A DNA stretch of 55,987 nt, taken from Treponema sp. Lineage in GTDB: Bacteria > Spirochaetota > Spirochaetia > Treponematales > Breznakiellaceae. The DNA lies in assembly GCA_031276965.1 (NCBI GenBank), contig JAISMC010000020.1, positions 1 through 55,987 on the forward strand, in the 5' to 3' direction. Position numbers and translations under genes: made by a program. Shown here in pieces: positions 39,710-48,023 of the stretch (positions are counted from its first letter, which is position 1; each line of letters begins with the position of its first letter). Under the pieces are notes generated by a model. The model was not told the DNA's origin. It worked only from the letters and a program-made list of their open reading frames with translations, and ran no database searches.

Positions 39710-40060
39710 AGGCGAAACGGGGCTGTATCAGCTCAGTTCCTGACCCGCAAAATGATTCCGAACCCGCGGTTTACAAGGGAAAAAGATCACGGCGAGTCTC
39801 CGCTTCGTCCGGCGTTTTGCGGAACCCTCCGGTCTCCGGAACGGTCCGGCCCGGAGGCAGCAAAGATGCTGCCGGTTCCCCTGTACCGCTTGGCGTACCG
39901 CACGGGCCGTGCGGCGTACCGGACAAGCCGTTTCGTATACAAAACAAACCAGGGCTTTCCCCAAAACCCGCCTGGTTTCGGGAAAGCCTCGGCATTGTAA
40001 CAAATTCCCTATTCCACAATTCCCGATTGTATGGTATCATTATGTGGCAAGGAGGGCGTT
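39710..40060. other. hairpin-rich gap without a gene
   Basis: No convincing gene. Short ORFs on both strands read low-complexity sequence. It holds GGCAGCA-AAGA-TGCTGCC (39856-39873), a near-palindrome CCGCACGGGCCGTGCGG at about 39898-39914, and GGCTTTCCC/GGGAAAGCC with an inner AAACC/GGTTT (39953-39988). A TGgTATCAT extended -10 (40032-40040) precedes the cyclase. Confidence 0.6.
39953..39988. terminator. strong hairpin, possible terminator without U tract
   Basis: Outer stem 9 bp (39953-39961/39980-39988), inner stem 5 bp AAACC/GGTTT, loop 5 nt. It separates the LRR gene from the cyclase operon. Confidence 0.45.
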
Positions 40061-41890
40061 TTGCCGGCAGTAATCAGGGTCCGCCGGCCCATAGGGGCCA
40101 AACTGGTGGGCATTATCTCCGTACTGCTCCTTCTCTCCCTGGGGGCCATTACCCTTCTTGTATCGGTGATGGTTTCCGCCGATGTGCGGATTACTGCGGA
40201 AGACAATAACTTTAACGTAAACCTCCGCTCCTCGGTGGAGGCGGAACGGATCCTGGAGGCGATTCGTTCCGAAACCCTGCTGCTTCTGGATACCCTGGAT
40301 GTTCTGGAGCCCTACCCGGATCTTGCCCGGACCGCCGCGGCCCTCTTTTTCAAGCGGAACCCGGATCTGGCGGCCGTAGTTCCCGCGGACGGGGACGGGG
40401 CGTCTCATATCAACGAAGCCTTTTTCGCCGCCAACGGCCTGGACAGTGAAGGACTGGGCAGCCTTATCCAGGCCGGAGACGGCTCCGGGGAACTTCTCCT
40501 GCGGAACGCCGCTCCGGTTTTCGGCCTGCCCCTGCTGACCCTGTTCCTCCCCCGGCAGGACGGGACCCGGCTGGTACTTTTCTCCCCGGAATCCCTGGCC
40601 GGGACTTTCGGCTCGGGGACCAGTCTTTCCTTTTTGGTAAATGACCGGGGGGACCTGCTGATTCACCCCGACGACAGTCTGGTTATGGCGGGAACGAATA
40701 TGGCTTCCTCTCCTTTTATCAAGCTCATGCGGGAAAGCGGAGAGGGAAGTCTCCAGACCCTCTATACCGGCGAGGACGGGAAAGAATACCTGGGGGCCTT
40801 CCGCAAATTATCCCTGGCTAACGCGGCGGTGATTACCAGCGCGGAATACGGGGTGATTTTTGAAGGAGTAAGCGCCACCACCCGGCGGAACCTCTACCTT
40901 AGCGGGGCCGTGCTTTGTATTGCCGTTTTGTTTATCTGGTTTTTTTCCAAGACCATCAGCGCCCCCCTAAAGAGCCTGGCCGCCGCGGCGGAACGGATCA
41001 AGGGCGGCGAATTTGAGCAAAAACTTGAGGCGAAAGGAAAGGACGAAATCAGCCTTTTGACCGAGCGTTTTGTGGAGATGGGCCACGGCCTGGCGGAACG
41101 GGAACGGCTGCGGGACAGTTTTGGCCGTTTTACCAACAAAACCATCGCCGAGCAGGCCATGAGGGGAGAGCTTACCCTGGGGGGTGAAACCAAGCAGGTA
41201 ACGATCTTTTTTTCGGATATCCGTTCCTTTACCGCGATTTCGGAAAAACTCGAACCCGCCGAGGTGGTGGAATTCCTCAACGATTACATGACCCGCATGG
41301 TAGACTGTGTGGATAAAACCAGCGGGGTGGTGGACAAATTCATCGGCGATGCGGTGATGGCGGTCTGGGGCGCGCCCCTTTCCGCCGGGTCTTCCGCCCA
41401 GGATGCCTTCAACTGCGTCAAGGCGGCCCTGTTGATGCGTGCGGCCCTGCATCAGTTTAACCAGGGACGCGGCGGGGACAAAAAGCCCCGGATCAGGATA
41501 GGCTGCGGGATCAACACCGGGGACGTGGTGGCCGGGCAGATAGGATCGAGCCAGCGCATGGAATATACCGTTATCGGGGACGCGGTTAACCTGGCAAGCC
41601 GGACCGAGGCCCTGAACAAGCCCCTGGGAACGGATATTCTGATCACCGAAAATACCTACGCCCTTATCGGCAATCAGCTTATTACCGAGGAAATGCCCCC
41701 TATCACGGTAAAAGGAAAAGAAAAACCGGTACGGATGTTCGCGGTGGTAAACCTCCGTCCGGCCCAGGGAGCCGTCCCGAAACCCGCGACGCTGGCGGAA
41801 CTGCGGCAGATTTTGGGTATTCCCGCCCCGGATTTGGGCAAGGTAAACGTTAATGCGGAAGAACAGAAATACAAAATCCAGGGCGATTAG
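40061..41890 (+). CDS. membrane class III adenylate/guanylate cyclase
   Basis: A 609-residue cyclase. TTG at 40061 is taken as the start because AAGGAGG lies five bases upstream; the ORF upstream of it has no site. Two membrane helices (about 14-36 and 278-295) flank a periplasmic sensor region. A HAMP linker (about 296-350, APLKSLAAAAERIKGGEFEQ) leads to the catalytic domain (380-545) with metal Asp386 (FFSDIRSFTAISEKL) and Asp430 (FIGDAVMAVWG). It makes cAMP (or cGMP) on an external signal. Its stop overlaps the FecR-domain gene by 38 bp, so the two are coupled. Confidence 0.92.
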   Translation: MPAVIRVRRPIGAKLVGIISVLLLLSLGAITLLVSVMVSADVRITAEDNNFNVNLRSSVEAERILEAIRSETLLLLDTLDVLEPYPDLARTAAALFFKRNPDLAAVVPADGDGASHINEAFFAANGLDSEGLGSLIQAGDGSGELLLRNAAPVFGLPLLTLFLPRQDGTRLVLFSPESLAGTFGSGTSLSFLVNDRGDLLIHPDDSLVMAGTNMASSPFIKLMRESGEGSLQTLYTGEDGKEYLGAFRKLSLANAAVITSAEYGVIFEGVSATTRRNLYLSGAVLCIAVLFIWFFSKTISAPLKSLAAAAERIKGGEFEQKLEAKGKDEISLLTERFVEMGHGLAERERLRDSFGRFTNKTIAEQAMRGELTLGGETKQVTIFFSDIRSFTAISEKLEPAEVVEFLNDYMTRMVDCVDKTSGVVDKFIGDAVMAVWGAPLSAGSSAQDAFNCVKAALLMRAALHQFNQGRGGDKKPRIRIGCGINTGDVVAGQIGSSQRMEYTVIGDAVNLASRTEALNKPLGTDILITENTYALIGNQLITEEMPPITVKGKEKPVRMFAVVNLRPAQGAVPKPATLAELRQILGIPAPDLGKVNVNAEEQKYKIQGD

Positions 41891-43541
41891 GTTCTCTGAT
41901 GCGGTGGTGATCTGCGCCTGCCTGCTGGGAACGGCGGCTTTTCTGGTTTTGTTCCAGAAAGATTTGAACCGTTCCCTCCGCCGGCTTGATGAGGAGCCGG
42001 TGGGTTTTGTCGCCTCCAGGTCTCGGGCGGCCCTGCGCCGTTTCCAGGACCGCAGCATCTGGGACCGGCTGCAAAAGGAATCGCCGGTGTACAACGGCGA
42101 TTTTATCCGCACTGCGGAACGCTCGGAGGCCGCCATCGGCTTCCCCGGCGGAGCCCTTGTCAGCGTTTCGGAGAACAGCCTCATTCGTGTTTTTTTGGAA
42201 GCAGGGGTTCCCCGGATTGATTTTGCCGGAGGGAATATCAGCGTCTATGCCGGCGAATCGGGGGGCATCAATCTTTCCTTCGGCGGGAGACAGATAAGGG
42301 CCGCCGCCGGGTCCACGGTAACCCTCGACGCCGGGACCGGGGGAACATTCAATTTCCAGGTGATTGGGGGGAACGTCTCCTTTACCGGTTCCGGCGGAGA
42401 GCAGGAAGCGGCGGAGGGAACGGCCCTTGTCTTTGGCGGGGCAGAAGCCGGGGAGGGCGGTTTTAGGGAAACGGCCCGGATATCGGTGTTTGAGCCCCCT
42501 CCGGCGGCCCGTTTTCTTACCCCCGTGGACGCCCCTGTTCCGGTGCAGTTTATCTGGAACAGTCCCGCCGCTTCCGGAGAAGGACGGGCCCGGATCGAGA
42601 TAGCCCGGAACAGGGACTTTAGCCCTTCCCTGGCGGTGTGGGAGGGCGATCCCGCCGGAACCGCGGCCGGTTCGGGAATTACCGCGGCCATTCTGCCGGG
42701 GACCTGGTGGTGGCGGATTTCCCCGGAAAACGCCGGGGGAATGCCGGAAGCCCGGGGGCAGCTTACCGTTGTCCGCATCCCGCCGCCGGAGCCGGTCTCC
42801 CCGGTCCCGGAGGCGGTCTACTATTACCGGACAGAGCCCCCGGAACTGCGGTTCCAGTGGGAAACGGCGGAGGAGGTTCTGTATTACATTCTTGAAGCGG
42901 CGGATAATCCCGGCATGACCAATTCCGCCTTGCGGACCGAAGTCCGGTATAACTCTCTGGTCTGTTCCAGCCTTGCCGAAGGGCGGTGGTACTGGCGGGT
43001 TGCTCCGGTCTTCTCCGCCCTGTACCGGGGAACGGTGCCCGCCTCTCCGGTCATCCCGTTTACTATTATCCGGGGCGATCCGCCGGTCCAAGGCGCTGAA
43101 ACCACCGTTCCGCCCGAAACCGTGCAGCCTGCTCCGCCGCCGGAAAATGCCGTAAGCCGCCTGCTCCCCGCCGCATCGGGACGGAAGCCGGAAACCGGTT
43201 ATGTAATCGACCCCGGAGCCCTGCAGGAATCCCGGACCATCGTCTTTAGCTGGAACCCGGTGGCGGGGGCGGACGCCTATGTTTTCACCCTCTTCCAGGA
43301 GACCGGTTCCGGCGGGCGGCGATCTGTCGTCAGCTCCGAGGGCCCGGAAACCTCCTATACCCTTGAGGATCTCAGCCTTTTGGATCTGGGCCGTTTTGTC
43401 TGGCAGGTAGAAGCGGTGAACCGGGGAACGGATGGAACCCCCGGAAGGAGGGGAACCCCCGGAGAGAATCTGTTCCTTGTGGATATTCCCCAGCCGGATA
43501 CTCCCCAGGGACGGGAGCCGGGGGTTCTATATGGCAGATAG
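41853..43541 (+). CDS. FecR-domain protein with fibronectin-like repeats
   Basis: A 562-residue membrane-anchored periplasmic protein. A single N-terminal helix (AVVICACLLGTAAFLVLFQ) precedes a FecR-type domain (about residues 60-190: VYNGDFIRTAERSEAAIGFP, LIRVFLEAGVPRIDFAGGNI). Later beta-sandwich units (ARFLTPVDAPVPVQFIW, ELRFQWETAEEVLYYILEAA, RTIVFSWNPVAGADAYVFTL) look like fibronectin or Ig folds with Pro-rich linkers. FecR domains in such settings sense or bind peptidoglycan. It starts inside the cyclase gene with AAGG upstream and is followed by the barrel-protein gene, whose ATG overlaps the stop. Confidence 0.8.
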   Translation: MRKNRNTKSRAIRFSDAVVICACLLGTAAFLVLFQKDLNRSLRRLDEEPVGFVASRSRAALRRFQDRSIWDRLQKESPVYNGDFIRTAERSEAAIGFPGGALVSVSENSLIRVFLEAGVPRIDFAGGNISVYAGESGGINLSFGGRQIRAAAGSTVTLDAGTGGTFNFQVIGGNVSFTGSGGEQEAAEGTALVFGGAEAGEGGFRETARISVFEPPPAARFLTPVDAPVPVQFIWNSPAASGEGRARIEIARNRDFSPSLAVWEGDPAGTAAGSGITAAILPGTWWWRISPENAGGMPEARGQLTVVRIPPPEPVSPVPEAVYYYRTEPPELRFQWETAEEVLYYILEAADNPGMTNSALRTEVRYNSLVCSSLAEGRWYWRVAPVFSALYRGTVPASPVIPFTIIRGDPPVQGAETTVPPETVQPAPPPENAVSRLLPAASGRKPETGYVIDPGALQESRTIVFSWNPVAGADAYVFTLFQETGSGGRRSVVSSEGPETSYTLEDLSLLDLGRFVWQVEAVNRGTDGTPGRRGTPGENLFLVDIPQPDTPQGREPGVLYGR

Positions 43542-44805
43542 GCGGTTTTTCCTCCTGCCGTTGTTTTTTCTTTTACCGGCCTTCCTTCCGGGGCAGGAGC
43601 TTCCCCCGCCGGAAGCGGGGGGATCTTTTTATATTGAGCGGACCGGGGAGGAGGAGCGGTTTATTCAGCGCCTTGTCTGGGAAAAGGCGGATTACGCCTA
43701 CCGGTACGAGATCACCATAGAGGAACAGAGCAGTTCCGGAGAATACGCCGAAATTCGCCGGGAATCCCGGACGGAAAATTTTATCGAACTTTCTCTGGCG
43801 CCCGGTTTATACCGGTACCAGATAGAGGTCTACAATCTTTTGAACCGTCCGGCGGGAATTTCCGGCTGGATCCCCTTTAGGGTGTTTCCGGCCCTGCAGC
43901 CGGAGCTGTATTCGTTTAGGCAGGAATTGACGCCCTCCGGGGAAGGCGATCCGCAGGGCGGTATGGAGATCATCCTCCAGGGCATGAACCTTACGGAAGG
44001 GGCGGAGGTCCGGCTCCAGCCAGCGGATGGCGGCGGGGACATTACGCCGTTGGCCTATCTTCCCTTGGGGGAAAGCGCCCGGCTGGTTTTTAACCGGGAG
44101 ACTCTTGCGCCGGGCCGCTACAGGGTATATGTCAGGAATCCCGGAGGTTTAGAGGGCTCCCTGGAAATAACTGTAAGCCCGCCGCTTGCCGCCGCTGATT
44201 CCCCCGCCGTACCGCCTGTCCCCGGTACAGCCGTACCGTCCGCCGTCCCCGAAGCCGGGGATGCCGTCGATGTTCTTAGTCCCCTTGGCGTTTATATTTC
44301 GGCGGAGTACGCCCCCCTCATTCCTTTCTACGGATACCTGTTTACCCCCTTTGATCATTTTTTCTATCCCTGGGGAGCTTCCCTTCGGGTAGGCTTTACG
44401 CCCGTCAAGCAATCCTGGGGAGACCTGGGACTGGAGCTGGCCCCCTCCTGGAATATGCTGAATTCCGGCGCCGTGAAACTCCATGCGGGTTCCTTTTATC
44501 TGAACGGGCTCTATCAATGGCGGTTCTTTAAGCGGACCATGGCTCTCGTTTTCCGGTTAGGGGCCGGAATAAGTTTTGTATACGGAACGGGCGGCGATCA
44601 AGATTCCGGCTCAATCTTTACCTGGATGATTTCCGCGGGCGGCGGGATCTTCCTCCGCTGGTTTATGCCGGTCTTCTACAATTTCCGGCGAATCACACAC
44701 AGTACCTTTTATCTTGAAACCGGAGCGGAGTATAATCATCTTTTTACAAAGGATGTTCCTGCGGGTTATGTAAAACCGGTTTTGGGGATCGGCTGGAACT
44801 TTTAA
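43531..44805 (+). CDS. outer-membrane barrel protein with N-terminal beta-sandwich, putative
   Basis: A 424-residue exported protein. The signal sequence is RRFFLLPLFFLLPAFLPG. The first 240 residues form beta-sandwich repeats like those in the previous gene (RFIQRLVWEKADYAYRYEIT, EIILQGMNLTEGAEVRLQPA). After a Pro-rich linker the last 190 residues look like an outer-membrane barrel ending VKPVLGIGWNF. It starts at ATG 43531, overlapping the FecR gene stop. Cyclase, FecR and barrel genes look like one unit that spans both membranes. Confidence 0.65.
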   Translation: MADRRFFLLPLFFLLPAFLPGQELPPPEAGGSFYIERTGEEERFIQRLVWEKADYAYRYEITIEEQSSSGEYAEIRRESRTENFIELSLAPGLYRYQIEVYNLLNRPAGISGWIPFRVFPALQPELYSFRQELTPSGEGDPQGGMEIILQGMNLTEGAEVRLQPADGGGDITPLAYLPLGESARLVFNRETLAPGRYRVYVRNPGGLEGSLEITVSPPLAAADSPAVPPVPGTAVPSAVPEAGDAVDVLSPLGVYISAEYAPLIPFYGYLFTPFDHFFYPWGASLRVGFTPVKQSWGDLGLELAPSWNMLNSGAVKLHAGSFYLNGLYQWRFFKRTMALVFRLGAGISFVYGTGGDQDSGSIFTWMISAGGGIFLRWFMPVFYNFRRITHSTFYLETGAEYNHLFTKDVPAGYVKPVLGIGWNF

Positions 44806-44823
44806 GCGCCGGCGCTGGCCGGA

Positions 44824-44838
44824 GGCGGATAGTCCGCC
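44824..44838. terminator. hairpin between the barrel gene and thyA
   Basis: GGCGGA-TAG-TCCGCC, perfect 6-bp stem with no T tract. A GCGCCGGCGC palindrome precedes it. Confidence 0.35.
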
Positions 44839-44853
44839 GCAGGTCCGGCATGG

Positions 44854-44859
44854 TATACT
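44854..44859 (+). promoter_or_regulatory. extended -10 of thyA, 6 nt before ATG
   Basis: TGgTATACT at 44851-44859. Six bases separate it from the ATG, and the gene has no ribosome site, so leaderless mRNA is likely. Confidence 0.55.
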
Positions 44860-44865
44860 GGCGGC

Positions 44866-45732
44866 ATGAAAGGCTACCTTGCTATCGTGGAAAAAGTACT
44901 GCAGGAGGGGGTTCTTAAAAAGAACCGCACGGGAATTGACGCCCTTACCATACCGGGGACCATGTTTGAACACGATATGGAGGCGGGCTTTCCGCTGCTC
45001 ACCACCAAGAGGATCGCCTTCCGCCTGGTAGCGTCGGAGCTGGAATTTTTTATCCGGGGGATCACCGATAAGGAATGGCTCAAGAGTAATAACAATCATA
45101 TATGGGATGAATGGTGCAGTCCCGAACTGGTTCCCTATGGCAGCGGCGAGGCGGTCAGGGAAAAGATGAAGGCCGAGCGGGACCTGGGGCCGGTCTACGG
45201 CTGGCAGTGGCGGCACTTTGGGGCGGTTTACCGGGGTTGCGATAAAAGCCCCGAAGGGACGGGGGTTGATCAGCTCCGGATACTGGTAGACGCCTTAAAA
45301 CAGAACAGCCAGGACCGGCGTATGCTGGTCAGCGCCTGGAATCCTCTGGATCTCCACAAGATGGCCCTTCCCCCCTGCCACTATCTCTTTCAGGTAACGG
45401 TGATTAACGAAAGGCTTAACCTTATCTGGAATCAGCGTTCCGTTGACGTTGCCCTGGGCCTCCCCTTTAACATCGCCAGTTACGGCCTTCTCCTCCACCT
45501 GCTGGCCCGGGATGCAAAACTTAAAGAGGGAAAACTCATTGGCTTTCTGGGGGATACCCATATCTACATCAACCATGTTGAAGGGATGAAGCTGCAGCTC
45601 TCCAGAAAACCGAACGGGCTGCCCAGGATAATCACTGAAGGATCCGGTTCGATATTTCAGTGGAAGTATACTGATTCAAGCATTGAAGCCTACGAGCCTC
45701 ATCCGGCGATCAAATTTGATATTGCGGTTTAA
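44866..45732 (+). CDS. thyA: thymidylate synthase
   Basis: A 288-residue ThyA that methylates dUMP to dTMP with methylene-tetrahydrofolate. The nucleophile is Cys171 in MALPPCHYLFQ. dUMP and folate binding are shown by RIAFRLVASELEFFIRG, RSVDVALGLPFNIASYGLLL and FLGDTHIYINHVEGM. Normal length. It is followed after 2 nt by folA, which regenerates the tetrahydrofolate that ThyA oxidises. The start is leaderless by geometry. Confidence 0.96.
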   Translation: MKGYLAIVEKVLQEGVLKKNRTGIDALTIPGTMFEHDMEAGFPLLTTKRIAFRLVASELEFFIRGITDKEWLKSNNNHIWDEWCSPELVPYGSGEAVREKMKAERDLGPVYGWQWRHFGAVYRGCDKSPEGTGVDQLRILVDALKQNSQDRRMLVSAWNPLDLHKMALPPCHYLFQVTVINERLNLIWNQRSVDVALGLPFNIASYGLLLHLLARDAKLKEGKLIGFLGDTHIYINHVEGMKLQLSRKPNGLPRIITEGSGSIFQWKYTDSSIEAYEPHPAIKFDIAV

Positions 45733-45734
45733 TT

Positions 45735-46298
45735 ATGAGACATGGGGGACAGATAATCATCATCGCCGCGGCGGCGGAAAATGGAGTTATAGGCCGGAAC
45801 AATGCCCTGCCCTGGTCCATTAAGGAAGATTTGATCCATTTCAAAAAACTGACCCTGGGCTTCCCCTGTATCATGGGAAGAAAAACCTGGGAATCCCTGC
45901 CCCATAAACCCCTGCCGGGACGGCTCAACATCATTCTCTCCGCAAGCATGGCCGCCGGTCCGGTTTCCATTGCCGGCATGGGCGCCGGTGGTACGGATGC
46001 CGCCAGAACAAGGATCTGCGCCGGCCTTGAGGAGGCCCTTGGCGTCTGCGGGGGCTGGGAAAAGATCTTTATCTGCGGGGGCGCATCGGTTTACCGGGAA
46101 GCCCTGCCCCGCGCCGGCATTATCGAGCTAACCAGAATACACGGGGAGTATGAGGGAGACGCCTATTTCCCTGTAATTGATCCCGGCGAATGGGAGGAAA
46201 GCGCCGCCGAAGATTACGGAATGTTTTCCTTTATTACCTTAATAAGGAAAAAAGCGGGAAGCAGTCCAAAGCATACCATGCCCCAAACGAAACCATAG
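45735..46298 (+). CDS. folA: dihydrofolate reductase
   Basis: A 187-residue DHFR reducing dihydrofolate with NADPH. Motifs: ENGVIGRNNALPWSIKED (the Asp/Trp substrate region), GFPCIMGRKTWESLP, FICGGASVYREALPRAG and TRIHGEYEGDAYFP. It is longer than typical (about 160) by a slightly extended insert with GAGGTDAARTRICAGL. It starts 2 nt after thyA. Its C-terminal tail is basic. Confidence 0.95.
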   Translation: MRHGGQIIIIAAAAENGVIGRNNALPWSIKEDLIHFKKLTLGFPCIMGRKTWESLPHKPLPGRLNIILSASMAAGPVSIAGMGAGGTDAARTRICAGLEEALGVCGGWEKIFICGGASVYREALPRAGIIELTRIHGEYEGDAYFPVIDPGEWEESAAEDYGMFSFITLIRKKAGSSPKHTMPQTKP

Positions 46299-46329
46299 CT
46301 GCCGTAACAAAGAGCTCCATCAAACGCTT

Positions 46330-46377
46330 CCGTGCGGCCCCCGCGGTTACATTCGCAGGCGCCGGACGGCCTTTTTT
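46330..46377 (+). terminator. intrinsic terminator after folA
   Basis: CCGTGCGGC (46330-46338) pairs with GCCGGACGG (46361-46369) with one G:G mismatch, loop 22 nt, then CC and TTTTTT (46372-46377). Confidence 0.55.
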
Positions 46378-46489
46378 CTTTTAAAAAAATTTTCCGCGAT
46401 TAAAGCAATACGTCTTGTCCGGGCCTTCCTTTAGGTCATCCGTGCAGGAGGCGCAGGTGCCTCCGTGCGGAACTTGAAGGGAGGCAAAA

Positions 46490-47287
46490 ATGCGTCTGCG
46501 GTTTTTTCTGCTCTCTGCTCTGGGTATTCTGCCGGAACTGTTTCTGGTTTCCTGCAGCCAGGGAATGTTTGAACTTTTAGACCGGACCCCTGCAGATCCC
46601 TTTACCGAAAGGCCTGCTGCGGAATCTTTTAAGGAGTCAAATACAGTTCTGCTTTCCTGGTCCCCCGACGAGGGAGCGGATGAGTTTATCCTTGAACGGG
46701 CGGAGGATGCCGAAAGGCCGGTTTACCGGGAGATCTACCGGGGCAGCGCAACCAGCTGCCGGGATGCGGGTCTCCCCGATCAAGGACTCTATCTTTACAG
46801 GCTTTTAAAACGGCGGGGGCTGCGGATCTTTCCGCCGTCGGAACCGGTTCTTGGGGTAAGTTCCCTGGTTACCAGGGATCTTCAAGAACTGAACAACGGC
46901 GAAGATTCGGCTACCTTTCTCGGCGACACCACCATTATCGCCAACATGTACTTTTATCAATCCTACCAGGGGCTGAAGGTATGGGACGAAGACTGGTACT
47001 GCATGGACATTCCTCCGGGCTGGCGGGCTTCGGTGGTGGTGAATGATTCAAAGGCGCCCTCGGGATTGGAGTCTCATTTCAAGATCTATGTCAAGGACCG
47101 GGAGACCAACAAGATAATCCACGACGATCCTATCCCGGTACCAAATTATGGAACCGAAGGGCTCCGCTGTTTTTTTAAGATTTTCCCCGATGAACAAATC
47201 TACGTCAACAAGGAGATGCCCTCCACCGGAACCGGCGGCGGGATTATTCAATACACTATCAAAATTACCAGTAAAACGGTTATGTGA
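46490..47287 (+). CDS. fibronectin-like lipoprotein
   Basis: A 265-residue lipoprotein, lipobox LFLVSC with Cys22. An FN3-like unit follows (VLLSWSPDEGADEFILERAE, ATSCRDAGLPDQGLYLYRLL), then a second beta-rich part (WDEDWYCMDIPPGWRASVVV). No family recognised for the C-terminal half. AAGGGAGG stands upstream of the ATG; a GGAGGC/GCCTCC hairpin lies in the leader at about 46447-46465. It is followed after 6 nt by another lipoprotein gene and then the giant Rhs gene, and all three look co-transcribed. Confidence 0.65.
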   Translation: MRLRFFLLSALGILPELFLVSCSQGMFELLDRTPADPFTERPAAESFKESNTVLLSWSPDEGADEFILERAEDAERPVYREIYRGSATSCRDAGLPDQGLYLYRLLKRRGLRIFPPSEPVLGVSSLVTRDLQELNNGEDSATFLGDTTIIANMYFYQSYQGLKVWDEDWYCMDIPPGWRASVVVNDSKAPSGLESHFKIYVKDRETNKIIHDDPIPVPNYGTEGLRCFFKIFPDEQIYVNKEMPSTGTGGGIIQYTIKITSKTVM

Positions 47288-47293
47288 GGTCCT

Positions 47294-47959
47294 ATGAAAC
47301 TGTGTCAAATTCCGGCGGTCCTTTTGGCCGCGTTGATACTGTCCGGCTGTTCAGACTCCTACGAAGCGGCTGAACCGGGTCCCGTAGAAGACGGCGGCAT
47401 GGAGGAAGCTGCGGTTTTGTTTGAGGAGACAGACTTCTCCGGCGGAAAAACCGTTACCAGGTTTCAAACATCGGACAGCCGCTACTGGTCAGGGAACGGC
47501 TATACCCTGTGGACCGTTTGGGGGGATGAACTTCCCTTTACGGACAGAACGGTAAAACTGAACAAACCCAAAGGTTATGAAGGCGCCGGTTATGGTCTGG
47601 TGATATGCCAGGGCGCCCGTTTTTTTGAAGGCCGGGAAGAGAAAACCATGCTCACGGTGATGATTAACAACAACGGCCAGTATGCCCTGGGGAAGGTTAT
47701 CGGCAGCCGCTATGAAAGTATGCAGGGATGGACCAATTCATCGTTTATCCGGGAGGGACCCGGAGCGCCCAATACCATTACGGTACGATCTAATGGAGAT
47801 GGATTTGTCTTGCTCATAAACGATCATGCGATCCGGACATTCAGCGATGGGGCTGAACCGCGTCATTCCGGCGGCAGGAACGGCTACATCGTGGTGATAG
47901 CGCCGTCAGATAACAATACCCAGGGGGGAGTGGATGTGTACTTTACCGAAACAAAATAA
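47294..47959 (+). CDS. lipoprotein with laminin-G/concanavalin-like fold, putative
   Basis: A 221-residue lipoprotein, lipobox LILSGC with Cys19. The mature part (YGLVICQGARFFEGREEKTM, LTVMINNNGQYALGKVIG, TVRSNGDGFVLLINDHAI) resembles a carbohydrate-binding jelly-roll domain: a lone-standing, repeatedly seen pattern 'vrsng..fvLliNd..i'. It may bind ligand at the surface. GAGG lies just before the ATG, six bases after the previous stop. The giant SpvB/Rhs gene begins 64 bp downstream. Confidence 0.6.
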   Translation: MKLCQIPAVLLAALILSGCSDSYEAAEPGPVEDGGMEEAAVLFEETDFSGGKTVTRFQTSDSRYWSGNGYTLWTVWGDELPFTDRTVKLNKPKGYEGAGYGLVICQGARFFEGREEKTMLTVMINNNGQYALGKVIGSRYESMQGWTNSSFIREGPGAPNTITVRSNGDGFVLLINDHAIRTFSDGAEPRHSGGRNGYIVVIAPSDNNTQGGVDVYFTETK

Positions 47960-48023
47960 GGGTCTCCTCCGGTGGTACGCTGCGGAAGGCCGCCCGGTTA
48001 GCGTAAAGACCAGATGGACATAT

